In this document: positions 1-14,892 of the stretch, one piece after another
How positions within the stretch are numbered: position 1 is the first letter of the stretch
Layout: each line of letters starts with the position of its first letter
Origin: Chrysogorgia sp. JL179-B06
Lineage: Eukaryota; Cnidaria; Anthozoa; Scleralcyonacea; Chrysogorgiidae
Length of the DNA stretch: 64,000 bases
NCBI GenBank assembly: GCA_035772405.1
Contig: JAYKKM010000381.1
Span: 186,001-250,000, forward strand
Direction: 5' to 3'
Translations under genes and position numbers: made by a program
Notes under the pieces: model-generated
The model's input: the letters and a program-made list of their open reading frames with translations, nothing else
Databases searched by the model: none
What the model was told of the DNA's origin: nothing

Positions 1-295
1 CCTTCGTACCTACTATTCTAAATTTTTTATTGAATTTAGTCTATTTTAGGCGATATATGACTAGGGAGCCAGGCATTAATGTACCTGAGTAAATAAAAGT
101 AATTCCAGGTTTTTATCATTATTATTTATCTAGTTATCATGTTTATAAAAATACGTTCTTTTCACCATGGGGGGTGTCATATATTGGTAACTATGGCAAC
201 AATGCATTGCGACAACATATTTTTTTAGTCAGATATAAGTAGATTTTAATTATATTAAAAAGAAAAGAGGAAAATTTTTTTTGTATTGGACCCCC
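1..295. mobile_element. TTAA transposon, right end only
   Basis: This is the right end of the same element that is complete at 4323-7636. It ends in TTTTTTGTATTGGACCCCC followed by TTAA at 296-299. The rest lies left of the window. Confidence 0.75.
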
Positions 296-310
296 TTAAA
301 GTGAATTGCC
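296..310 (-). pseudogene. SRP54: SRP54 exon fragment, 5' half of interrupted exon
   Basis: On the minus strand a splice acceptor (CTACTTTTCAG) is followed by codons for QFT and the TTAA duplicated by transposon insertion. It is the 5' half of the exon whose 3' half appears beside the left end of each TTAA element. The identification rests on the full exon context seen at 4260-4322 and 7637-7651. Confidence 0.6.
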
Positions 311-1020
311 CTGAAAAGTAGATTTGAAAGTTATAAAGGATAACTCATCTTATAGGAATCATTGCTGTGCCTGAGAGGAACGAGATTTTATGCTCCTGTG
401 GCAGTTAATTAATATTAGTTTCATAATTATAAGCCAATCAGCAACTCGTCCTAGTCCCTTTTTAAAACAATTTATTGCGATTTCAAAAGTGGCGCGAAAA
501 TAGTTTATTTTTTAAACGATGGTGGAAATTTGTCATTTTAGATCGTTTAAAGGGGGCTTCTAGTGATTAAAAGATAAATACTGATTATTTATAAAGTCGG
601 TTCAAGAGATTAAGGTTAGTAAACAACTAGAAATATATTTAAAAAACGACGAAGACATGTAGTTAAATTGCTATGAGGCACAAATTGACAAGTTCAACAG
701 CTTCGCGGGTATCGCATCCCGCTTATATTTCCCCTTTTTATTTCCCCTTTATTTATCTCATCCCGTTCACATAGAAAGTGTTTGCCAGAACGTTTTTGTG
801 CCGTCCCGCCTAACTGGAACCACGGCTAGGCTGGACAATGTTCGCCATATAAATACTCCTTCACGCCTAACAGGAATGATATCCCGAATACAGTTTCCTG
901 CAGTGTCGCTATGAAACCGGCCTATAGGAAACGGTGAGTGATTGGACAGCAGCTGTTAATATTACAATTTGTTTTGTAAACTACCGTTAGGCGTGAAGAT
1001 TTAAAGACGGCTGTTTTTTG
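311..1020. other. Intron-like spacer, no gene seen
   Basis: This lies upstream (minus-strand sense) of the SRP54 exon fragment and is presumably SRP54 intron. I see no convincing coding frame. The same stretch recurs at 7652-8362 and starts again at 63688. Confidence 0.4.
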
Positions 1021-2511
1021 TCCTCTTTTGAAATTCAGACCGTTTCAATCGAGGAAGTATTTAATTTACTTTCCACTATAAAAGTTTCTAAGGCAACAGG
1101 ATACGATAAAATATCACCGAAATTGCTGAAAGACTCTGCAGATATCATAGCTCCATCCTTGGTTAATATTTTTAACCAATCTATTAGAACTGGTATCTTT
1201 CCTGATGATGCTCACCTAATCTTTGAGAAACTTATTTCAATGCAGTTGTCTGAATATCTAGAATCCAATGAGATACTCACAAGTGAACAAACAGGTTTCC
1301 GAAAGAATCACTCAACACAATCATCGCTCCTTCAAGCTACCAACAAATGGTTAATTAATATGGACAATGGGTGCTTGAATGGTGTAATATTTTTGGACTT
1401 GAAGAAAGCTTTTGATTGTGTTGATCATGATATACTTCTCAGTAAATTACACCTGTATGGGTCTAGCCCAAGTACCATAAAATGGTTTAAGTCCTATTTG
1501 TCCAATAGAACACAAATATGTAAAATAGAACGAACCATGTCAAGTAAACATACTATAAGATGCGGAGTGCCTCAGGGATCAAATTTGGGACCGTTGTTGT
1601 TTCTAGTTTACATAAACGATCTCCCGAGGTGCCTCTCGCATTCGACTACTAGTATGTTTGCTGATGACCCAAATTTAACGACAAGTGGTAGTTCAAGTGA
1701 TGAAGTCATAACTAAATTAAATGTAGACTTAGATAGAGTTCATCATTGGTTGCTGGCCAACAGGTTAACTCTTAATAAAGAAAAAACAGAATACATGATA
1801 ATAGAGTCTAGACAAATACTAGCCAAAATTGATAACGACAAGAATTAAAACTTGGGGAAAACAATATTAACAGGGTAAAGTGTACAAAAACCCTAGGTGT
1901 AATTGTTGACGAACAATTATCGTGGAAAAACCAGATCGAAAGCATAGTTAATAAGGCTTCAAAAGGTATCGGAATGTTACGTCGTATGAAGAAATATGTT
2001 CCGACACCAATTTTAGAAAACGTTTATAAAGCTATAGTACTGCCTTATTTTGATAACTGCAGTTTAGTTTGGGACAACTGTAGCGTTTACCTGCAAGAAA
2101 AATTGCAGAAAATGCAAAATAGAGCAGCTAGAGTAACTACAGGAAAGCCGTACGATACAAGAATAAGTGATATGCTAACCGAACTTGGCTGGCAACCATT
2201 GGCTGAACGAAGGACATCTCATAAAATAGTATTTATGCACAAAGTTAAAAATAAGCAACTCCCGGACAGAATATCTAGCATGTTCAATATTAATAGAAAC
2301 GACAATTACAGCCTACGTAATAACTATGTTGATTTTGCACTTCCAAAGCCTAAAACAAATTTCACAAAAAAAAAGCATAAGTTATTCAGCAGTAAGTCTA
2401 TGGAATAGCCTCCCGAAAGCCGTTAAAATGAACGACGTTTCTATTCGACAATTAAAACAATTCTCTCGAGCTGATTATAATGATTGGACGAAATGTGTGA
2501 TCAGTAATTAA
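1021..2511 (+). pseudogene. LINE reverse transcriptase fragment (copy 1)
   Basis: The frame encodes a non-LTR retrotransposon reverse transcriptase. It starts at palm motif 'KATGYDKISPKLLK', and 'FLDLKKAFDCVDHDIL' (motif A), 'GVPQGSNLGPLLFLVYINDL' and the FADD active site (about 1660-1668) follow. A later segment has the LINE C-terminal 'VYKAIVLPYFDNCSLVWD' type. There is no ATG start. About 60 residues expected between 'TGIFPDD' and 'FEKLI' (near 1209) are missing. The frame shifts near 1845-1900 and again near 2370. It is a dead 5'-truncated copy inside the SRP54 intron, ending in an (AAT)n tail at about 2612-2643. Confidence 0.85.
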
Positions 2512-2613
2512 AACCTAATTTTGTTATTTGCTTGTAAATAGTTTTTTTATTGTATTTCTGTAACGGCCCCTTGGAAATCAGATGTTATTAGATCTGAAGG
2601 GTTACCGTTCTCA

Positions 2614-2644
<31 letters not shown>

Positions 2645-2821
2645 TTAAGCATGCGCAGATCGAAAAATCCTGCGCATGCGCAGTCGATTTTTATGTGCAT
2701 ATATTATCGATTTTTTAAGAATCTATGTATATTAGGGCGGGTTTTTTCTGTGCATGCACAGATCGATTTTTCTGAAAATTTTTTTTTTTTAAATATTCTG
2801 AAAAAAATCTCTGAAAAATCG

Positions 2822-3427
2822 ATCTGCGCATGCGCAAAAAATCGGTCTGCGCATGCGCAGGAAAAAATCGATCTGCGCATGCGCAGCATAAAATCGATCT
2901 GCGCATGCGCAGAATAAAATCGATCTGCGCATGCGCAACATAAAATCGATCTGCCCATGCGCAGAATAAAATCGATCTGCGCATGCGCAGGAAAAAAATC
3001 GATCTGCGCATGCGCAGGAAAAAATCGATCTGCGCATGCGCAGGAAAAAATCGATCTGCGCATGCGCAGGAAAAAATCGATCTGCGCATGCGCAGGAAAA
3101 AATCGATCTGCGCATGCGCAGAATAAAATCGATCTGCGCATGCGCAGAAAAAAATCGATCTGCGCATGCGCAGGAAAAAATCGATCTGCGCATGCGCAGA
3201 AAAATAAAATCGATCTGCGCATGCGCAGAATAAAATCGATCTGCGCATGCGCAGAATAAAATCGATCTGCGCATGCGCAGAAAAAATCGATCTGCGCATG
3301 CGCAGCAAAAAAATCGATCTGCGCATGCGCAGATCGATTTTTTCTGCGCATGCGCAGATCGATTTTTTTCTGCGCATGCGCAGATCGATTTTTTCTGCGC
3401 ATGCGCAGATCGATTTTTTCAGATCGA
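2822..3427. repeat. Minisatellite of NRF-1-like palindromes (copy 1)
   Basis: Monomers of about 26-27 bases consist of an A-run, ATCGATC and the 12-base palindrome TGCGCATGCGCA. More than twenty copies are present. From about 3330 rightwards the A/T spacer flips, so the array has inverted halves. The palindrome matches the known NRF-1 (alpha-Pal) consensus YGCGCAYGCGCR. Long reading frames here with CACAD or RMRRS repeats are products of the repeat, not genes. Confidence 0.92.
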
Positions 3428-4322
<895 letters not shown>

Positions 4323-7300
4323 GGGGGTCCAATACAAAAAATAAATATTTTAGTAAATTTTTGAATTAGCCATAAATTAACTGGTTAACCATATTAGAAT
4401 AGATAATTGAAAAGAATTTTTTCGATTGCAAAGATAGAAATGTTGAAAATTCGTAAAATTCCAAGGCTGGACTGCATTTTCCTACTTAGCAACGCCCTTA
4501 GAAACGTATATTTGGATGCAAAAACTGCTTAATTTTCCATGTTGCGCACATTTTCTCCCGCACCACCTCTCCCTAAATCAAATTTTATTATATTTTAAAA
4601 CATTAAGAGTGAATTGATTGGTGCGTGGGTAGTCATGTGACCGGTCTTCAGGCATATGTGATATTGTTTATTTTGGTTTAAGTTAGCGAGAAAAGTTTTG
4701 CAACGGGCGGCCACTTTTGATGGGAATCAAACTGCTTTTAATTTAGTAGGGCTAAGTTTCCACATTGCCGTGTTTCACAGTTGGCGAGGACATCATTAAG
4801 ACCAATGACCCGATCCCTGGTCCTGTAAAAGAATATACAGGATCCTCTGGCTTTGTTGCTAACGAGGGAGGCTGTGACGGTAGGAAACTGGTAGCATCCG
4901 CCATTGTTGTTCAACATAAACACGACCCTAGAGCCGAAAGTGTAGAAGAAAAGATTTTTTTAAAACTTATAATAATGAGTTAAAGTGTGCAATCTCTCGC
5001 TTAAGGTGTATTTGGAGTTCCCTTTTCGACTTCCGGTTTTAGTTCGGTATTATTTACCCCAGTTGATAAAATCGGGCTACGGCTCATGTCATTTTTGGCT
5101 ACGACTAGGCATAATGCTCTATATAGGTCTTATTTTGCCGGGTGATGTATACGGCATGTGTTTATGTATAATGAACTAGTACTGTGTACACTAATAATAA
5201 TAATACACTAATAACAATCCCCGTGCCACCAATTTGCGCGCCAATTATTATGTCCCTTCGACCTTCTTCTCCAATGTAAAACAACAACATGACGATATCA
5301 ACAAGAACACTCGCAAAAACTATAAACAGTAAAATTCTAATCACTTCGTGACGATCAGTCCTTTGGTACTCAAGTGGAAAGTTTTGTAGATGAAATAAAG
5401 ATATTACGAAACCTATCCGTGTAATCGTAAACTACAACCGTGTGAACAGTTTCGTCACACCATTTTAGACTTCTTGTTATACCCACAGCAAACAAGTCTA
5501 AGGTATACAGAATATACATTATATATCCACTGAGAATAAAGTAATAATGGCAATTCAAGCCGAGGAAGAAATGCGTCCTTGTTCCCGCAGATAAATATAC
5601 TCCACCAAAAATTGTGTAAACAAAGATACAATTTTCATTAAATCGTCCAGCACGCGAAGCCCTACCTAGTCACAAGCGAATGACTTAGACCCAAAGAATA
5701 TAACCTGACATCGAAATGAAATGGTTAAGACCAAGAAAAAGAAAAGAAAAGTAGGGCATAACTTATAAGACTGGAGCTTTTTAACTGTTGTATATCTTTA
5801 TTGGACTGTCTATTGTTGTTTTGGGGCTATTATAATTATTAATAATTAGAAAGTTTAACTTTAAAGCCGTTTTTCTCAAAAGCCGATTCCTGATATTGCG
5901 CGCAGGATATCTCAAAAGTATTTAACCTATCTTGATCAAATTTTCAGCGCTAACAGTATATACATTTCTCTTGGAGATGAAGCAAAATAATTGAATTATG
6001 TTCAATTGTAATGAAATAGTAATAGTTTTAGTGAGAGCAATTGTACACATTTCTAGTATTCAGACTGCCAAACTTTTATTATGGCTCCTATGTCAATAGT
6101 TCTGCTACACCTCCTAGACAATGTTGTTTGTGACTAGCTCAGGCATATTAATGCCTGGCTCCCTACACGTTCCAGTCAGCGTACGTCGCGCGAGAGACGC
6201 GCGCGTTGCAACAACAATAGATATTTCACATCGATTAATATATTGCTGGAAAGTGGAAACCACGCTCTGTATCAACTGGTTAGAATCTTTTAAATGATTT
6301 CGCGTCTGTAACGATTCTGTTGGCGCAAACAGCGCGCTAAATCCACATTATTATGTATGGCTCTGTGATTGTCTGGCCGATAGCCCCGCAAATTCTCAGG
6401 TTTCAAAAATGTTAAATATGCGCGTCACATCGCCTAAGTTTTGTAGTCTGTGGTTACATGTACAGTAGCTAGTAATGCCGAATGTACGATGCAATCAATT
6501 GGAAACCCACATGTTGTACATTTAGCATTTGAAAGAATCCCTAATTTACTGAAGTAACTTCACTTGAAGGAGTTGAAGCAGACTGGAGTAGAACGATTCG
6601 AGTTATGCGGAATATGATACTGTCAAATCTGTATGAAAATGAGACCCGCTGGGTCGGGGAAGTTGCTCTTGAGCAGGCTACGCAAACATTAATTTTATAC
6701 AGGGTTTTGTTTGTTGGCGACGCAGGCTGCTAGTGCTGTTCAGACAGCTGATGAGTTGGGAGGAGAGCAAATCGACAGTATGAATAGGATGGGGCAGTGC
6801 AGGCAGTGTTTACATCATGTTTACTTCGTTATATGTTGAACCCGCTGTGTTATTGCTTGCTGGCTCATCAAAAATGGCGCACTTTGCTTCTCTCTTGCAT
6901 GTAGAAAACACGTTCCCTTCGGAGACCGGGATTTCTCGTTTAATGCTCCCATTAAATGAATTAATGTTGTAGAAAAAGCATCCACCTTTATTAAACAAAT
7001 TAGAACCATGTTGCCACAAGCCTTACTTGAAAGTTATTATTAATAAATCAACCCAACATTTATGTTCTTCGTGTTCTATCATTAATATCTTGTCCACCAA
7101 ATCAGCTAGTACATCAGTCTAATTTGTTTCATAAACTACAATTGCTATAGTAGTTTATTGCTTAAAACGAAAACATTTGAATGCGCTTATGCGGGTCTCC
7201 CACGACGATATATTCTGCCAAATCCTTCCGAAGCATCTTCCGATCACGTGGACGTTTCCATGGCAACATACATGTTAATGTCAGCGTCCTGCAATACCAC

Positions 7301-7636
7301 ATCTACATAAACTTTTACCTCCTTCGTACCTACTATTCTAAATTTTTTATTGAATTTAGTCTATTTTAGGCGATATATGACTAGGGAGCCAGGCATTAAT
7401 GTACCTGAGTAAATAAAAGTAATTCCAGGTTTTTATCATTATTATTTATCTAGTTATCATGTTTATAAAAATACGTTCTTTTCACCATGGGGGGTGTCAT
7501 ATATTGGTAACTATGGCAACAATGCATTGCGACAACATATTTTTTTAGTCAGACTAACTCACCCAACAACCAGGTATAAGTAGATTTTAATTATATTAAA
7601 AAGAAAAGAGGAAAATTTTTTTTGTATTGGACCCCC
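4323..7636. mobile_element. TTAA-flanked DNA transposon, full copy, 3314 bp
   Basis: The termini are inverted repeats GGGGGTCCAATACAAAAAA and its complement, flanked by TTAA at 4319-4322 and 7637-7640. Joining the flanks restores the SRP54 reading frame, so TTAA is a real target-site duplication. TTAA targeting is typical of piggyBac-type elements. No transposase is visible, so it is probably non-autonomous. It contains short hydrophobic frames on the minus strand (5162-5344, 5370-5558), possibly captured exons of a membrane protein, which I could not identify. Confidence 0.75.
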
Positions 7637-7651
7637 TTAAAGTGAATTGCC
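7637..7651 (-). pseudogene. SRP54: SRP54 exon A, 5' half (copy 1)
   Basis: Splice acceptor TTTTCAG is followed by GGCAATTCACTTTAA on the minus strand, encoding QFTL in frame with the 3' half at 4260-4322. It is separated from that half by the TTAA element. Confidence 0.75.
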
Positions 7652-8362
7652 CTGAAAAGTAGATTTGAAAGTTATAAAGGATAACTCATCTTATAGGAAT
7701 CATTGCTGTGCCTGAGAGGAACGAGATTTTATGCTCCTGTGGCAGTTAATTAATATTAGTTTCATAATTATAAGCCAATCAGCAACTCGTCCTAGTCCCT
7801 TTTTTAAAACAATTTATTGCGATTTCAAAAGTGGCGCGAAAATAGTTTATTTTTTAAACGATGGTGGAAATTTGTCTTTTTAGATCGTTTAAAGGGGGCT
7901 TCTAGTGATTAAAAGATAAATACTGATTATTTATAAAGTCGGTTCAAGAGATTAAGGTTAGTAAACAACTAGAAATATATTTAAAAAAACGACGAAGACA
8001 TGTAGTTAAATTGCTATGAGGCACAAATTGACAAGTTCAACAGCTTCGCGGGTATCGCATCCCGCTTATATTTCCCCTTTTTATTTCCCCTTTATTTATC
8101 TCATCCCGTTCACATAGAAAGTGTTTGCCAGGACGTTTTTGTGCCGTCCCGCCTAACTGGAACCACGGCTAGGCTGGACAATGTTCGCCATATAAATACT
8201 CCTTCACGCCTAACAGGAATGATATCCCGAATACAGTTTCCTGCAGTGTCGCTATGAAACCGGCCTATAGGAAACGGTGAGTGATTGGACAGCAGCTGTT
8301 AATATTACAATTATTTTGTAAACTACCGTTAGGCGTGAAGATTTAAAGACGGCTGTTTTTTG

Positions 8363-9854
8363 TCCTCTTTTGAAATTCAGACCGTTTCAATCGAGGAAGT
8401 ATTTAATTTACTTTCCACTATAAAAGTTTCTAAGGCAACAGGATACGATAAAATATCACCGAAATTGCTGAAAGACTCTGCAGATATCATAGCTCCATCC
8501 TTGGTTAATATTTTTAACCAATCTATTAGAACTGGTATCTTTCCTGATGATGCTCACCTAATCTTTGAGAAACTTATTTCAATGCAGTTGTCTGAATATC
8601 TAGAATCCAATGAGATACTCACAAGTGAACAAACAGGTTTCCGAAAGAATCACTCAACACAATCATCGCTCCTTCAAGCTACCAACAAATGGTTAATTAA
8701 TATGGACAATGGGTGCTTGAATGGTGTAATATTTTTGGACTTGAAGAAAGCTTTTGATTGTGTTGATCATGATATACTTCTCAGTAAATTACACCTGTAC
8801 GGGTCTAGCCCAAGTACCATAAAATGGTTTAAGTCCTATTTGTCCAATAGAACACAAATATGTAAAATAGAACGAACCATGTCAAGTAAACATACTATAA
8901 GATGCGGAGTGCCTCAGGGATCAAATTTGGGACCGTTGTTGTTTCTAGTTTACATAAACGATCTCCCGAGGTGCCTCTCGCATTCGACTACTAGTATGTT
9001 TGCTGATGACCCAAATTTAACGACAAGTGGTATAGTTCAAGTGATGAAGTCATAACTAAATTAAATGTAGACTTAGATAGAGTTCATCATTGGTTGCTGG
9101 CCAACAGGTTAACTCTTAATAAAGAAAAAACAGAATACATGATAATAGGGTCTAGACAAATACTAGCCAAAATTTATAACGACAAGAATTAAAACTTGGG
9201 GAAAACAATATTAACAGGGTAAAGTGTACAAAAACCCTAGGTGTAATTGTTGACGAACAATTATCGTGGAAAAACCAGATCGAAAGCATAGTTAATAAGG
9301 CTTCAAAAGGTATCGGAATGTTACGTCGTATGAAGAAATATGTTCCGACACCAATTTTAGAAAACGTTTATAAAGCTATAGTACTGCCTTATTTTGATAA
9401 CTGCAGTTTAGTTTGGGACAACTGTAGCGTTTACCTGCAAGAAAAATTGCAGAAAATGCAAAATAGAGCAGCTAGAGTAACTACAGGAAAGCCGTACGAT
9501 ACAAGAATAAGTGATATGCTAACCGAACTTGGCTGGCAACCATTGGCTGAACGAAGGACATCTCATAAAATAGTATTTATGCACAAAGTTAAAAATAAGC
9601 AACTCCCGGACAGAATATCTAGCATGTTCAATATTAATAGAAACGACAATTACAGCCTACGTAATAACTATGTTGATTTTGCACTTCCAAAGCCTAAAAC
9701 AAATTTCACAAAAAAAAGCATACGTTATTCAGCAGTAAGTCTATGGAATAGCCTCCCGAAAGCCGTTAAAATGAACGACGTTTCTATTCGACAATTAAAA
9801 CAATTCTCTCGAGCTGATTATAATGATTGGACGAAATGTGTGATCAGTAATTAA
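8363..9854 (+). pseudogene. LINE reverse transcriptase fragment (copy 2)
   Basis: This is the second tandem copy of the LINE at 1021-2511 and has the same internal deletion, so the deletion predates the duplication. A two-base difference near 9032 breaks the frame earlier (stop near 9055). The downstream part from about 9318 to 9854 is open in one frame, because the A-run that shifts copy 1 near 2370 is two bases shorter here. The FADD active site is near 9002. Confidence 0.85.
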
Positions 9855-10154
9855 AACCTAATTTTGTTATTTGCTTGTAAATAGTTTATTGTATTTCTGT
9901 AACGGCCCCTTGGAAATCAGATGTTATTAGATCTGAAGGGTTACCGTTCTCAATAATAATAATAATAAATAATAATAATCTTAAGCATGCGCAGATCGAA
10001 AAATCCTGCGCATGCGCAGTCGATTTTTATGTGCATATATTATCGATTTTTTAAGAATCTATGTATATTAGGGCGGGGTTTTTCTGTGCATGCACAGATC
10101 GATTTTTTCTGAAAATTTTTTTTTTTTAAATATTCTGAAAAAAATCTCTGAAAA

Positions 10155-10803
10155 ATCGATCTGCGCATGCGCAAAAAAATCGATCTGCGCATGCGCAGGA
10201 AAAAATCGATCTGCGCATGCGCAGAAAAAATCGATCTGCGCATGCGCAGGAAAAAATCGATCTGCGCATGCGCAGAATAAAAATCGATTCTGCGCATGCG
10301 CAGGAAAAAATCGATCTGCGCATGCGCAGAAAAAAATCGATCTGCGCATGCGCAAAAAAATCGATCGCAGCAGAAAAAATCGATCTGCGCATGCGCAGAA
10401 AAAAATCGATCTGCGCATGCGCAGAAAAAAAATCGATCTGCGCATGCGCAGAAAAAAATCGATCTGCGCATGCGCAGAAATAAAATCGATCTGCGCATGC
10501 GCAGAAAAAATCGATCTGCGCATGCGCAGAAAAAAATCGATCTGCGCATGCGCAGAAAAAAATCGATCTGCGCATGCGCAGAAAAAAATCGATCTGCGCA
10601 TGCGCATAATAAAATCGATCTGCGCATGCGCAGAATAAAATCGATCTGCGCATGCGCAGAATAAAATCGATCTGCGCATGCGCAGCAAAAAATCGATCTG
10701 CGCATGCGCAGATTTTTTCTGCTCATGCGCAGATCGATTTTTTCTGCGCATGCGCAGATCGATTTTTTCTGCGCATGCGCAGATCGATTTTTTCAGATCG
10801 ATT
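10155..10803. repeat. Minisatellite of NRF-1-like palindromes (copy 2)
   Basis: The composition and inverted right half match 2822-3427, but the monomer spacing and copy order differ. The array has therefore changed by slippage or unequal exchange since the 7.34 kb duplication. Confidence 0.92.
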
Positions 10804-11215
10804 TTTTTCAGAAATTTTTTTTAAAAAAAAACAAAAATTTTTTTTAAGGAATTCCATCTGGCCCACACGACTTTTTCTCATCGAGACAGAAGAAGTTTCT
10901 TCACATATTCCGAAGTTACTACTGTGAAGGAGAAATTTAGTAAACACAGTGTCTTCTCCTGCTGCTTTGTTTTGTTTTGTTTCACGTCACGTTACGTTCT
11001 GATTTATAATATTTAGAAATATTGTTCCATTCCATACAGTAATTAGTTTATTTCGACTACTTTTCGTCCAAAGAGCATTCACAACAGCTATGACTATGTG
11101 ATCGCCATCAAAACAACTCACTGCAGATAAAGAATAACTCAATGACGTCATATTTCCAAACTAATATGGCGTCAAAATCCTCAAATTTTCAACTTCAACT
11201 AGCCATATCTTCTTA

Positions 11216-11666
<451 letters not shown>

Positions 11667-13483
11667 GGGGGTCCAATACAAAAAATAAATATTTTAGTAA
11701 ATTTTTGAATTAGCCATAAATTAACTGGTTAACCATATTAGAATAGATAATTGAAAGAATTTTTTCGATTGCAAAGATAGAAATGTTGAAAATTCGTAAA
11801 ATTCCAAGGCTGGACTGCATTTTCCTACTTAGCAACGCCCTTAGAAACGTATATTTGGATGCAAAAACTGCTTAATTTTCCATGTTGCGCACATTTTCTC
11901 CCGCACCACCTCTCCCTAAATCAAATTTTATTATATTTTAAAACATTAAGAGTGAATTGATTGGTGCGTGGGTAGTCATGTGACCGGTCTTCAGGCATAT
12001 GTGATATTGTTTATTTTGGTTTAAGTTAGCGAGAGAAGTTTTGCAACGGGCGGCCACTTTTGATGGGAATCAAACTGCTTTTAATTTAGTAGGGCTAAGT
12101 TTCCACATTGCCGTGTTTCACAGTTGGCGAGGACATCATTAAGACCAATGACCCGATCCCTGGTCCTGTAAAAGAATATACAGGATCCTCTGGCTTTGTT
12201 GCTAACGAGGGAGGCTGTGACGGTAGGAAACTGGTAGCATCCGCCATTGTTGTTCAACATAAACACGACCCTAGAGCCGAAAGTGTAGAAGAAAAGATTT
12301 TTTTTTAAACTTATAATAATGAGTTAAAGTGTGCAATCTCTCGCTTAAGGTGTATTTGGAGTTCCCTTTTCGACTTCCGGTTTTAGTTCGGTATTATTTA
12401 CCCCAGTTGATAAAATCGGGCTACGGCTCATGTCATTTTTGGCTACGACTAGGCATAATGCTCTATATAGGTCTTATTTTACCGGGTGATGTATACGGCA
12501 TGTGTTTATGTATAATGAACTAGTACTGTGTACACTAATAATAATAATACACTAATAACAATCCCCGTGCCACCAATTTGCGCGCCAATTATTATGTCCC
12601 TTCGACCTTCTTCTCCAATGTAAAACAACAACATGACGATATCAACAAGAACACTCGCAAAAACTATAAACAGTAAAATTCTAATCACTTCGTGACGATC
12701 AGTCCTTTGGTACTCAAGTCGAAAGTTTTGTAGATGAAATAAAGATATTACGAAACCTATCCGTGTAATCGTAAACTACAACCGTGTGAAAAGTTTCGTC
12801 ACACCATTTTAGACTTCTTGTTATACCCACAGCAAACAAGTCTAAGGTATACAGAATATACATTATATATCCACTGAGAATAAAGTAATAATGGCAATTC
12901 AAGCCGAGGAAGAAATGCGTCCTTGTTCCCGCAGATAAATATACTCCACCGAAAATTGTGTAAACAAAGATACAATTTTCATTAAATCGTCCAGCACGCG
13001 AAGCCCTACCTAGTCACAAGCGAATGACTTAGACCCAAAGAATATAACCTGACATCGAAATGAAATGGTTAAGACCAAGAAAAAGAAAAGAAAAGTAGGG
13101 CATAACTTATAAGACTGGAGCTTTTTAACTGTTGTATATCTTTATTGGACTGTCTATTGTTGTTTTGGGGCTATTATAATTATTAATAATAGAAAGTTTA
13201 ACTTTAAAGCCGTTTTTCTCAAAAGCCGATTCCTGATATTGTGCGCAGGATATCTCAAAAAGTATTTAACCTATCTTGATCAAATTTTCAGCGCTAACAG
13301 TATATACATTTCTCTTGGAGATGAAGCAAAATAATTGAATTATGTTCAATTGTAATGAAATAGTAATAGTTTTAGTGAGAGCAATTGTACACATTTCTAG
13401 TATTCAGACTGCCAAACTTTTATTATGGCTCCTATGTCAATAGTTCTGCTACACCTCCTAGACAATGTTGTTTGTGACTAGCT
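11667..13483. mobile_element. TTAA transposon, left part, truncated
   Basis: This matches 4323-6135 nearly identically. It ends at GTTTGTGACTAGCTC, where the full copy continues with AGGCATATTAATGCC but this one changes to a TA-rich array. The break may be biological or an assembly join. Confidence 0.75.
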
Positions 13484-13493
13484 CTGTATAATA

Positions 13494-13816
<323 letters not shown>

Positions 13817-14041
13817 ATGTAAGTAAGACCCATTCCATTTAATATCCGCATCCCCCCTATTGAGGGGTTGCTTCACAACCCTTTGGATAAAAAAATTATT
13901 TGTCCCCTCTAGGATAGATTTTAACCTAGTCTGACCCTAGGATATCTTCATTTACCCCTTGGATATTGTTAAAACACTAAAATATGGGCCAATTTGCTCT
14001 TGAACAAGAACATTCTTAACACTACTTAATTTTTACTTCAA

Positions 14042-14255
<214 letters not shown>

Positions 14256-14319
14256 GTGTAGGTTTTGGTCTACGAAATGCAAAGAGTGCTCAACAACATA
14301 TAGTTAGAGCAAATAATAG

Positions 14320-14455
14320 ATTTTCGCTTACCTCAAAACTGGTCTGCTACAACTTGTTTCATCTGTAAAATAATCTTCAGGCAGTGACCTGGTCACTGCC
14401 TGAAGATTCTTTTACAGATGAAACAAGTTGTAGCAGACCAGTTTTGAGGTAAGCG

Positions 14456-14460
<5 letters not shown>
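14320..14460. repeat. Near-perfect palindrome, 70 bp arms
   Basis: Left arm 14320-14389 and right arm 14391-14460 are reverse complements with one mismatch and a single-base centre. The palindrome lies between two (TA)n arrays and would form a strong cruciform or hairpin. It may be a foldback repeat or an artefact of joining opposite strands at an assembly breakpoint. Confidence 0.9.
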
Positions 14461-14863
<403 letters not shown>

Positions 14864-14892
14864 AAGTGGGGATATAGTTAGGGAAGTGGCCA

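Noticed and set aside
2822..3427. CRISPR-like array
   Set aside because: Repeats are direct tandem monomers without unique spacers, in a eukaryotic genome.
4738..5558. Short frames in the TTAA transposon as a transposase
   Set aside because: None has DDE or other transposase motifs. They are short and hydrophobic or random.
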